DNA from: Moraxellaceae bacterium UBA2032
Lineage (GTDB): Bacteria > Pseudomonadota > Gammaproteobacteria > Pseudomonadales > Moraxellaceae
Assembly (NCBI GenBank): GCA_002333125.1
Contig: DDBM01000044.1
Location: forward strand, 341 to 5,844
Reading direction: 5' to 3'
DNA: 5,504 bases
The translations under genes and the position numbers were made by a program. Below, one piece after another: positions 1 through 5,504 of the stretch. The notes beneath the pieces are model-generated. The model was not told where the DNA came from. It made no database searches and worked only from the letters and a program-made list of their open reading frames with translations. Positions within the stretch are counted from its first letter, which is position 1. Each line of letters starts with the position of its first letter.

Positions 1-21
1 GAATTTGCACAGTATTCAGGG
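1..21. repeat. 21-bp direct repeat, left copy
   Basis: The first 21 bases (beginning GAATTTGCAC, ending ATTCAGGG) recur identically and in the same orientation at 5254-5274, on the far side of the two-gene operon. Identity stops at base 22 (G here, C in the right copy). The left copy sits at the very edge of the window, so the repeat may extend further left. Four-base GAAT and ATTC arms within it are too weak to call a recombinase site. An exact 21-base match over about 5.25 kb is very unlikely by chance in this much sequence, so it probably marks an insertion or recombination junction. Confidence 0.8.
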
Positions 22-62
22 GCGGGTTTTGAATTTTCTCTTCGGTGCTAAATGCCCACGAT

Positions 63-68
63 TATTAT
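63..68 (+). promoter_or_regulatory. Weak candidate -10 box for the operon
   Basis: TATTAT matches the sigma-70 -10 consensus at five of six positions and lies about 48 bases before the preferred start codon of the helicase gene. No convincing -35 is found 16-18 bases upstream (the best is TTCGGT at 41-46). The operon must be transcribed from here or from read-through out of the window to the left. This is only the best local candidate. Confidence 0.2.
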
Positions 69-82
69 AGGCAACAAGAATA

Positions 83-105
83 CTCCCACAAGTTGGAGTG
101 TGGAG
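83..105 (+). promoter_or_regulatory. Possible leader hairpin over the ribosome binding site
   Basis: CTC-C-CACA at 83-90 can pair with TGTGGAG at 99-105, giving seven pairs with one bulged C and an eight-base loop. The 3' arm contains GGAG (102-105), the only plausible Shine-Dalgarno for the ATG at 116, with a 10-base spacer. An alternative shorter stem pairs ACTCC (82-86) with GGAGT (95-99). If formed in the mRNA, either fold would affect access of ribosomes to the helicase gene. This is read by eye, without an energy calculation. Confidence 0.3.
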
Positions 106-115
106 TTTAGCTAAG

Positions 116-3100
116 ATGCAATCTGGTGATAAAGTAAGACTTATTGCGAATCCAGCAAAGATAGGCATACTCGGCAATGAAACTGATGGTCCTGAGTATC
201 GTCAACGAGTGCTAGTCACTTTTCTAGATGGTGATGAAGATTTTATCTTACGCACCGCTTTAGAAAAAATAAATAAAGAGAATTTAGGTCCTTATACCTG
301 TCTTAAAGCTGGGCGTTTTGGACGAGTTGATGATTTGCGTGGGTCGATTACCTATTATCGCCTGAGTGGAAAGCTTGCCAATTTAATCTATAGCCTCAAC
401 ACGACAAATACACAGTTTTTCGCGTACCAATTTAAGCCTGTTTTACAGTTTCTTGAATCTCCATGTAACGGCATTCTCATTGCGGATGAAGTTGGTTTAG
501 GGAAAACTATCGAAGCGGGTCTTATTTGGACTGAATTACGAGCCCGTTTTGATGCCCGTCGGCTACTGGTCATCGCACCTGCTATGTTACGTGAAAAATG
601 GAAGGATGAGTTATCTAACCGCTTTGGTGTGAATGCTGAAATTGTTGACGCTCGAGTGTTGTTAGAACGACTCGAAGCTGTTCGTGAGCGGCCACAAACT
701 TCTTTTGCACTGATTGCCAGTATACAAGGCATCCGTCCACCCAGAGGTTTTAATGACAAGGACAAAAATTATTCCAGTCTAAATGCTGCTGGTAAACTTG
801 CTCGATTTCTAGAAGATGTTGATGTTGAAGATCCATTGCTGGATATGGTAATCGTTGACGAGGCGCATTATTTACGCAATCGGGAAACTCAAACTAATCG
901 ACTTGCACGATTGATTAGACCCGTTACACAAAATCTGGTCATGCTTTCCGCAACACCTATTCAATTACGCAGTACCGACTTATTCAACCTGCTCAACTTG
1001 ATTGATGAGGATGCTTTTCCTTATGAGTTTTCATTTGAACACTCTTTGATGGTTAATGCCCCTGTTGTACGTTTGCGAGATTTAATTTTAGCGCGAGTCA
1101 TTACTCAAGAGGAGTTTTTGCAGCACATTGATATTGCTATAAAGATATTGGGTAGTCGTCAAAATTTGCAATTAAAATATCTGCGTGAAAATCCACCTAA
1201 TGAAAGTGTTCTTGCAGATACTAAAGGCCGTTCAGAGTTAGCAGACCAGTTAGACAAAATTAACCCACTGACCAAAGTGATTACCCGTACACTAAAGCGA
1301 GACGTTCAGGAAATGCGTGTGGTTCGCTCACCATCAGCCATTCGAGCAGAAATGTATGAATGTGAAGAGCTTTTTTATCAGCAAGTGACTGAAAAAATTC
1401 GCCAATTCTGCGAAAAAACGGAAATGTCAACGGGGTTTATATTAACCATTCCTCAAAGGCAAATGTCTAGTAGTATGGCAGCAGCTTGTCGTGGTTGGCA
1501 GAATAAAATGGGGGAGTGGGACGAACAAGTGATTGCGGAAACAGTTTTTGAGTCTGTTGGCTTAGATGAAGATCAAAAAACTGCGCCTAATGTACAAGCC
1601 AATATGGGGACATTGCTAGAAGAGCTAGTGCAAATTTCACTGTCAGTAGGCAGCTTTCAGAAGCTCAGACAATATGATAGTAAATTTACTAAGCTTTTAG
1701 AAAGTTTAAAGCAATATTGGCGTGATAATCCAAGCAAAAAAGTTGTGTTATTTTCCTTTTATCGGCAGACCTTAAAATACTTGTCAGAGCGTTTGGCAGA
1801 AGTTTGTATAGATTCAGTGATTGTACAAGGCGGTATGGATAAGCACGCCGCGATAAAGCACTTTACGGATGTTCAAGGACCCAATATTTTATTGGCATCA
1901 GAGGTTGCTTCAGAAGGCGTGGATCTTCAATTTTCTAGTCTGGTGATTAACTATGATTTACCGTGGAATCCTATGCGGATTGAGCAACGGATTGGTCGTA
2001 TTGACCGTATAGGGCAAGAAGCAGGAAAAATTTTAATTTGGAATTTTATGTATGCCAATACGGTAGATGAGCGTGTTTATGACAGACTGTTAGAGCGATT
2101 GGATATTTTTACTCAAGCATTAGGGAGTATGGAGGCAATATTAGGTGATCAAATTGCCGATTTGACGATTGATTTATTAACGCATCAACTTACACCCGAA
2201 CAAGAGGAAGATCGCATCAATCGAGCGAGTTTGGCGATTGAAAACAATAATCGTCAGCAAGAAGTATTAGAGCATGAAGCCAGTCAGTTAATTGCTCACA
2301 GTGATTTTATTCAAAATAAAGTGAAGGCAGCTAAAGAGCTGGGGCGTTACATTCGAGGAGAGGATTTGTTGATTTATGTTAGGGATTTTTTGACCGAAAA
2401 ATTTAGTGGTTCTCGATTATTTGTTTCTGAAAAAAATCACCTAGAGTATGTACTTGAGTTTTCTATTGAAGCGAGAGTGGCTTTTTCTGACTTTATTGCA
2501 GAGTATCGTCTTGCTGGTCGAACTCAAATACTATCGTCGAGGCCGCTTAAATTATTGTTTGAAAATAAAGTGGGTAATACACCACCACAGACTGAAAAAG
2601 TAACTCAAGATCATCCTTTGATTCGATTTGTCACAGAGTCATTACGTCGTGATAGTGGTGAGGGAGTTGCAAAATATCCTGTATCTGCTATTAAATTACC
2701 CTCAAATATGATTGAAAATGTGATATTAGGTGTCTATGTCTTTGCTATTTATAGATGGACGGTATCAGGAGCGCGTGATATTGAACGATTAGAGTATCGG
2801 GCAAAATTAATGGGTACTGATTCAATGTTGGATAGTGAAAAAGCAGAAAATTTAGTCAATATAGCAGCCATTGATGGGACAGATTGGTTAGGTGCTGCCA
2901 ACGAGCTTGACAATAAGCAAATCGCAGATGTGTTTGAAGATTGTGTACATTATCTTGAGCAACAGTTCAAAGATTATCGTGATAATCAGGAGCGAGCCAA
3001 TAAAGATAGGGTTCATAGCATGATTGAAGCATTGCAAAAACACTTGGAAAAACAAAGAGCTAATATTATAGATAGAATAAAACACTATCGAAATGAAGGA

Positions 3101-3253
3101 ACAGATAAGCAGAGGCGTTTAATCCCCGCCGAAGAGGGCAAATTAAATAAATTGACAAAGCGACTTAATGATCGCATGAGTGAGCTACGTCTTAAAGAGC
3201 AACCAACAGCAACCCAAAGTTTTGTGTCTGGTGGTGTTATAAAACTTTACTAA
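116..3253 (+). CDS. SNF2/RapA-like superfamily 2 DNA helicase (translocase)
   Basis: This is a large ATP-dependent DNA translocase of 1045 residues. ATG 116 is preferred over the in-frame GTG at 98 because GGAG lies at 102-105, whereas nothing useful is spaced before 98; an upstream in-frame TAG lies at 68-70. Numbered from ATG 116, residues ~4-55 look like a small beta-barrel (Tudor/SH3-like, starting SGDKVRL). The first RecA lobe has AYQ (103-105), Walker A DEVGLGKT (124-131, catalytic K130), motif Ia LLVIAP (150-155), DEAH (248-251) and SAT (278-280). The second lobe has motif IV around KKVVLFSFY (541-549), motif V SEVASEGVDL (595-604) and motif VI RIGRIDRIGQ (625-634) with arginine fingers. 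About 260 residues separate SAT from motif IV. The C-terminal ~400 residues carry no domain I recognise and end in a charged, coiled-coil-like stretch (~935-1030). The GLGKTIEAGL and IGRIDRIGQ signatures point to the RapA, DpdE and DrmD kind of SNF2 protein rather than chromatin remodellers. No nuclease or methylase motif was seen. It is the first gene of an operon with the Hsp70-like gene. The helicase call is firm; a role in phage defence is inferred. Confidence 0.93.
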   Translation: MQSGDKVRLIANPAKIGILGNETDGPEYRQRVLVTFLDGDEDFILRTALEKINKENLGPYTCLKAGRFGRVDDLRGSITYYRLSGKLANLIYSLNTTNTQFFAYQFKPVLQFLESPCNGILIADEVGLGKTIEAGLIWTELRARFDARRLLVIAPAMLREKWKDELSNRFGVNAEIVDARVLLERLEAVRERPQTSFALIASIQGIRPPRGFNDKDKNYSSLNAAGKLARFLEDVDVEDPLLDMVIVDEAHYLRNRETQTNRLARLIRPVTQNLVMLSATPIQLRSTDLFNLLNLIDEDAFPYEFSFEHSLMVNAPVVRLRDLILARVITQEEFLQHIDIAIKILGSRQNLQLKYLRENPPNESVLADTKGRSELADQLDKINPLTKVITRTLKRDVQEMRVVRSPSAIRAEMYECEELFYQQVTEKIRQFCEKTEMSTGFILTIPQRQMSSSMAAACRGWQNKMGEWDEQVIAETVFESVGLDEDQKTAPNVQANMGTLLEELVQISLSVGSFQKLRQYDSKFTKLLESLKQYWRDNPSKKVVLFSFYRQTLKYLSERLAEVCIDSVIVQGGMDKHAAIKHFTDVQGPNILLASEVASEGVDLQFSSLVINYDLPWNPMRIEQRIGRIDRIGQEAGKILIWNFMYANTVDERVYDRLLERLDIFTQALGSMEAILGDQIADLTIDLLTHQLTPEQEEDRINRASLAIENNNRQQEVLEHEASQLIAHSDFIQNKVKAAKELGRYIRGEDLLIYVRDFLTEKFSGSRLFVSEKNHLEYVLEFSIEARVAFSDFIAEYRLAGRTQILSSRPLKLLFENKVGNTPPQTEKVTQDHPLIRFVTESLRRDSGEGVAKYPVSAIKLPSNMIENVILGVYVFAIYRWTVSGARDIERLEYRAKLMGTDSMLDSEKAENLVNIAAIDGTDWLGAANELDNKQIADVFEDCVHYLEQQFKDYRDNQERANKDRVHSMIEALQKHLEKQRANIIDRIKHYRNEGTDKQRRLIPAEEGKLNKLTKRLNDRMSELRLKEQPTATQSFVSGGVIKLY

Positions 3254-3257
3254 GGAA
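3252..3257 (+). promoter_or_regulatory. Shine-Dalgarno overlapping the helicase stop codon
   Basis: AAGGAA begins within the TAA stop of the helicase gene (3251-3253) and lies six bases before the ATG at 3264. It fixes the start of the Hsp70-like gene. It also implies translational coupling: ribosomes ending the first gene stop on top of the initiation site of the second. This supports expression of both products from a single message. Confidence 0.75.
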
Positions 3258-3263
3258 ATAATA

Positions 3264-5192
3264 ATGAGTGGGAAGGGAACGTTCGGGGATAAGTTGGAAA
3301 GTGCTTTTGAGCGTGCTGGAATATCACTTCCGAAGTCAGAAAAGCCAGTGACACCAACTCAAGAGTCAAATAAAGTCACTTTGACGGCTGACGTTGAACG
3401 GGAGGTTATAACTGCGAATAATCAACCAAAAATAAGCGTTACTCAATTAAAAGTTTCACCGTTTGTTGTGTGTAAATTGAACCAGTTATTAACGCATTCA
3501 GAGAAAGCAGAAAATGTAAACAAAGTTTCAAAAGAGTCTTTCGTCGTTAATCAAGAAGATAAAAAGCCAACACAGCCAGTTAAAAAACCTACTCCCAAGT
3601 CAGTTCGCAGAGAAATGTTCATTGTTCCTCGAACGCCTGTTAAGAAAAAGCTAAAAATAGAGCCTGATTTATCTGTCTATAGCAATGGGCTTGGCGGAAA
3701 GCTAAAAAACAATCAGCCATTACCTCATGCTTTATATGAATTAATACTAAGTTCACAGTCGTATTTAGCTTGGAGGCCAGTCCAACCGTTGGCTTCTACA
3801 AAGCTGATGAAGTTTTTAAGTGATGGGCAAGGTTCTCAGCCCAGTTTTAAAGAAACTATTGATGAACGAGAGTTAATGCTTGGTATTGATTTTGGCACAT
3901 CTTGTGTGAAAGTTGTGATTGGCGATACTGTACTTGATAAAGCATTTGCTGTGCCTTTTTATGATGAAATCGGTATTGGGCGGTTTTTATTACCAAGTCA
4001 TATTTATTTGGGAGAAAAGGGGTTTTCTCTGCACTCAGGTGAGTCAGTGTATCGGAATTTGAAGCTTTCGCTCCTTGCCGAACCTTATCGTCTAGAGTAT
4101 CAATATCGTGTTGTTGCGTTTTTAGCACTCATTATAAAACATGCTAGGGCGTGGCTTTTTCAAGAGCATGCTTCGGTTTACATGAAAACGCGTATTTTTT
4201 GGCGTATGGCAGTTGGTTTGCCAGCACAAAGCCATCATAGTGCTGATGTCAAAGGTGAGTTTCGCCGTTTGTGTTTGGCCGCATGGCTTGTAGCAAGCAA
4301 GAGTAATGGAACAGAAATATCTGCATCAACGATTTTGTCTGCGCTAAATAGGGCTGATGAGTTAAAAAGTGGTTCTATTACAACAATCGAAGAAGATGTT
4401 GAGTTAGCTATTGTTCCAGAAATTGCAGCGCAGATATACGGCTATGTTGCATCGGAGAACTTTGATAAAAAAGCGGCTAATAACTTTCTGTTAGTAGATG
4501 TTGGCGCGGGTACTGTTGATACATCGTTATTCCACGTCACATATACGAAAGGAAAGTGGGATTTTGAATTTTACACATCCAGTGTCCAGCCTTTTGGTAC
4601 AATGAATTTTAATAGGTACAGGCTTGATTGGTGGGTTTTAGCACTTAAAAAGCTAATGCCAGTGCCTAAAAATCTTTTAGACGCTATTGCGGACATAAAA
4701 GATGCCACAGACTCACAAAATCCATTGCCTAACGATATAGGGCAATATTTTTCTGGTAGTAAGCTCACATTTATGTCAGATAAAGAAAATCCAGATTGCC
4801 AGTTTTTCTCATCCAATCTTATCAAGCAAATCAAAAATAATACTTTTTGGCGTGCTTGGAGTGAAAATCATTTAGATAAAGCGGCACTAACAGGAATTCC
4901 CACCTATTTATGTGGTGGTGGAATGCGTATGCCCTACTATAAAAAGCTTGAAGCATCGCTACGTAACCAGCCTAATTGCTCTTGGATGAAAATGAGTGTT
5001 CGTAGAATGATGACACCTAAAAATTTGATTGCGCTGGGTTTGCCGCCAAGTGATTATGATCGGCTTTCTGTAGCGTACGGACTTAGCCTTTTGAATGTTG
5101 GTAAAATCGATAAATCTACCCCTGAACAAAAAATACAAATTTCAGATATTGCTAACTGGCAGAATAATTACGTTGACAAAGATCAGTGTTAA
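3264..5192 (+). CDS. Hsp70/actin-fold ATPase with N-terminal extension, no substrate-binding domain
   Basis: This 642-residue protein has the nucleotide-binding motifs of the Hsp70/actin superfamily in order. Phosphate-1 is LGIDFGTS (206-213, D209). A lysine in NLKLSLL (K267) fits the catalytic Hsp70 lysine, and AVGLPAQ (316-322) matches the strand before the VPA motif. Connect-1 is VPEIAAQIYGY (384-394, E386). Phosphate-2 is VDVGAGTVDTS (411-421, D412). The adenosine motif is GGGMRMP (551-557) and connect-2 is SVAYGLSLL (602-610). The putative nucleotide-contacting residues appear intact, so it is probably an active ATPase. DnaK begins with its phosphate-1 motif and carries about 250 residues of substrate-binding domain and lid after its ATPase domain. 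Here about 200 Lys/Pro/Thr-rich, probably disordered residues come first, and the chain ends some 30 residues after connect-2. It is therefore unlikely to be a general chaperone. The first 25 residues (GTFGDKLESAFERAGISLP) could form an amphipathic helix and may be a docking motif. It starts 10 bases after the helicase stop, so the helicase is the likely partner. Acting as an ATP-dependent switch or assembly factor is inference. Confidence 0.88.
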   Translation: MSGKGTFGDKLESAFERAGISLPKSEKPVTPTQESNKVTLTADVEREVITANNQPKISVTQLKVSPFVVCKLNQLLTHSEKAENVNKVSKESFVVNQEDKKPTQPVKKPTPKSVRREMFIVPRTPVKKKLKIEPDLSVYSNGLGGKLKNNQPLPHALYELILSSQSYLAWRPVQPLASTKLMKFLSDGQGSQPSFKETIDERELMLGIDFGTSCVKVVIGDTVLDKAFAVPFYDEIGIGRFLLPSHIYLGEKGFSLHSGESVYRNLKLSLLAEPYRLEYQYRVVAFLALIIKHARAWLFQEHASVYMKTRIFWRMAVGLPAQSHHSADVKGEFRRLCLAAWLVASKSNGTEISASTILSALNRADELKSGSITTIEEDVELAIVPEIAAQIYGYVASENFDKKAANNFLLVDVGAGTVDTSLFHVTYTKGKWDFEFYTSSVQPFGTMNFNRYRLDWWVLALKKLMPVPKNLLDAIADIKDATDSQNPLPNDIGQYFSGSKLTFMSDKENPDCQFFSSNLIKQIKNNTFWRAWSENHLDKAALTGIPTYLCGGGMRMPYYKKLEASLRNQPNCSWMKMSVRRMMTPKNLIALGLPPSDYDRLSVAYGLSLLNVGKIDKSTPEQKIQISDIANWQNNYVDKDQC

Positions 5193-5253
5193 TATTCAGT
5201 TTTGGTGGTTGATAAATACATGAAACCTTAAATCGCTTATTGACGAGTTGATG

Positions 5254-5274
5254 GAATTTGCACAGTATTCAGGG
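5254..5274. repeat. 21-bp direct repeat, right copy
   Basis: This is identical over 21 bases and in the same orientation as bases 1-21. It begins 61 bases after the stop of the Hsp70-like gene, so the two copies bracket exactly the two-gene operon. Its last three bases (GGG) form the start of the hairpin at 5272-5293. The left copy is followed by a different sequence and lacks that hairpin. One reading is that this side keeps the original chromosomal context and the left copy was created on insertion. Confidence 0.8.
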
Positions 5275-5293
5275 CAGACCTAAGCGTCTGCCC
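5272..5293 (+). terminator. GC-rich stem-loop, probable terminator
   Basis: GGGCAGAC (5272-5279) and GTCTGCCC (5286-5293) form a perfect eight-base stem around a six-base loop (CTAAGC). Only an interrupted T-run follows (CGTTGTGTTT), so it is a weak intrinsic terminator or a Rho-assisted pause rather than a textbook one. It lies about 80 bases after the operon stop and just ahead of the next promoter, where it would insulate the two transcription units. Its 5' arm overlaps the direct repeat. Confidence 0.55.
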
Positions 5294-5305
5294 CGTTGTG
5301 TTTAA

Positions 5306-5314
5306 TGATATAAA
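5306..5314 (+). promoter_or_regulatory. Extended -10 promoter candidate for the downstream gene
   Basis: TGATATAAA fits the TGnTATAAT extended -10 pattern. That arrangement can work with a poor -35, and none is evident upstream. Transcription would start near 5320, leaving a leader of about 90 bases before the ATG at 5410. It lies just beyond the hairpin at 5272-5293, so the downstream gene appears to be a separate transcription unit. Confidence 0.4.
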
Positions 5315-5327
5315 TGCACGAAAATTT

Positions 5328-5347
5328 TACAGTACAGTGTTACTGTA
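5328..5347. promoter_or_regulatory. Inverted repeat, possible operator
   Basis: TACAGTA (5328-5334) and TACTGTA (5341-5347) form a perfect inverted repeat with a six-base spacer. A nested version, TACAGT-GTT-ACTGTA, occupies 5333-5347. It lies just after the predicted start of transcription from the promoter at 5306-5314, where a bound repressor could block initiation. The half-sites run in the opposite sense to the LexA box (CTG-N10-CAG), so it is not called an SOS box. The RNA could also fold as a small hairpin. Confidence 0.4.
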
Positions 5348-5397
5348 GTACGGCACTAAAAACACCATAAATAAAATTCAAAAATAATAGACAGCAC

Positions 5398-5403
5398 AAG
5401 GAG
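5398..5403 (+). promoter_or_regulatory. Shine-Dalgarno of the partial downstream gene
   Basis: AAGGAG is a near-perfect ribosome binding site six bases before the ATG at 5410. It is the main evidence that the truncated reading frame at the end of the window is a real gene. Confidence 0.7.
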
Positions 5404-5409
5404 TTAACA

Positions 5410-5504
5410 ATGTTATCAGTCACTGAAACATGGTCTCAACAAACACGAAGCAGTTGTTTGGATGTCTGTGCTGTTCATGATAATCCCATTTTTATTAATT
5501 TTGC
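5410..5504 (+). CDS. N-terminal fragment of an unrecognised protein
   Basis: An open frame begins at ATG 5410 behind a strong AAGGAG site and continues past the end of the window; 31 complete codons are visible. The product starts MLSVTETWSQQTRSS and continues through a cysteine-containing segment (Cys16, Cys20) to NPIFINF. There is no signal peptide or evident transmembrane helix. I do not recognise the family from this fragment. It has its own predicted promoter and operator and is separated from the operon by the right repeat and a stem-loop. It is therefore more likely the neighbour bordering the insertion than a third component, although too little is visible to exclude the latter. Confidence 0.6.
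   Translation, partial: MLSVTETWSQQTRSSCLDVCAVHDNPIFINF

Noticed and set aside
98..115. GTG at 98 as the start of the helicase gene
   Set aside because: It is possible, but the nearest purine-rich site overlaps the codon itself. ATG 116 has GGAG ten bases upstream and begins directly with the conserved-looking SGDKVRL segment.
388..765. Minus-strand open frame of 125 codons opposite the helicase gene
   Set aside because: It lies wholly within the conserved helicase coding region (motifs AYQ to before DEAH), has a composition typical of an antisense shadow, and shows no recognisable domain.
2888..3085. Minus-strand open frame encoding a hydrophobic 65-residue peptide
   Set aside because: The hydrophobic look comes from reading the antisense of a charged coiled-coil region (Lys/Glu/Asn codons give Phe/Leu/Ile on the other strand). 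It is not an independent membrane protein.
3856..4834. Minus-strand open frames at 3856-4128 and 4571-4834 opposite the Hsp70-like gene
   Set aside because: They are antisense to the ATPase-domain coding sequence, whose motifs are unambiguous, and they have no recognisable product.
5191..5205. Third partial copy of the repeat (AATATTCAG)
   Set aside because: Only about eight bases match the repeat's AGTATTCAG, which is expected by chance in AT-rich DNA.
5254..5300. Integron attC site
   Set aside because: The hairpin lacks the paired R and L core sites (no RYYYAAC with matching GTTRRRY), and a two-gene insert of over 5 kb is far larger than usual cassettes.
5328..5347. LexA/SOS box
   Set aside because: The half-sites are ACAGT...ACTGT, the reverse orientation of the CTG-N10-CAG arrangement that LexA recognises in enterobacteria and relatives.
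1..5504. CRISPR array, tRNA, rRNA, transposase or integrase
   Set aside because: No short regularly spaced repeats, no tRNA cloverleaf or rRNA-like stretch, and no recombinase motif were seen on either strand.

Overview
This window carries a compact two-gene operon on the + strand, with non-coding flanks and the first 95 bases of a further gene. The DNA is moderately AT-rich and dense in genes, with clear Shine-Dalgarno sites. That fits a bacterium, plausibly a gammaproteobacterium, but nothing here (no rRNA, no housekeeping gene) fixes the taxon.

Layout: (a) 1-115 is a leader. It opens with a sequence that recurs exactly at 5254-5274 and ends in a possible hairpin over the ribosome binding site of the first gene. 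(b) 116-3253 encodes a SNF2/RapA-type superfamily 2 DNA translocase of about 1045 residues with every core helicase motif visible. (c) Ten bases later, 3264-5192 encodes a 642-residue Hsp70/actin-fold ATPase. It has an unusual N-terminal extension of about 200 residues and no Hsp70 substrate-binding domain. (d) 5193-5409 is intergenic. It holds the second 21-bp repeat copy, a GC-rich hairpin overlapping that copy's end, an extended -10 promoter, an inverted-repeat operator candidate and a ribosome binding site. (e) 5410-5504 is the start of an unrecognised gene running off the window.

The short spacing, and a Shine-Dalgarno that begins within the first gene's stop codon, indicate that the two large genes are co-transcribed and work together. 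Large SNF2-like helicases of the RapA/DpdE/DrmD kind are common effectors or translocases in phage-defence and DNA-modification loci. An Hsp70-like ATPase as sole partner does not match a named defence system that I can recall. The pair lies between exact 21-bp direct repeats, as expected for cargo inserted as a unit. The main hypothesis is therefore a mobile two-component DNA-surveillance or defence module: a helicase that moves on or senses DNA, and an ATP-switch partner. The domain assignments are read directly from motifs; the defence role is inference.
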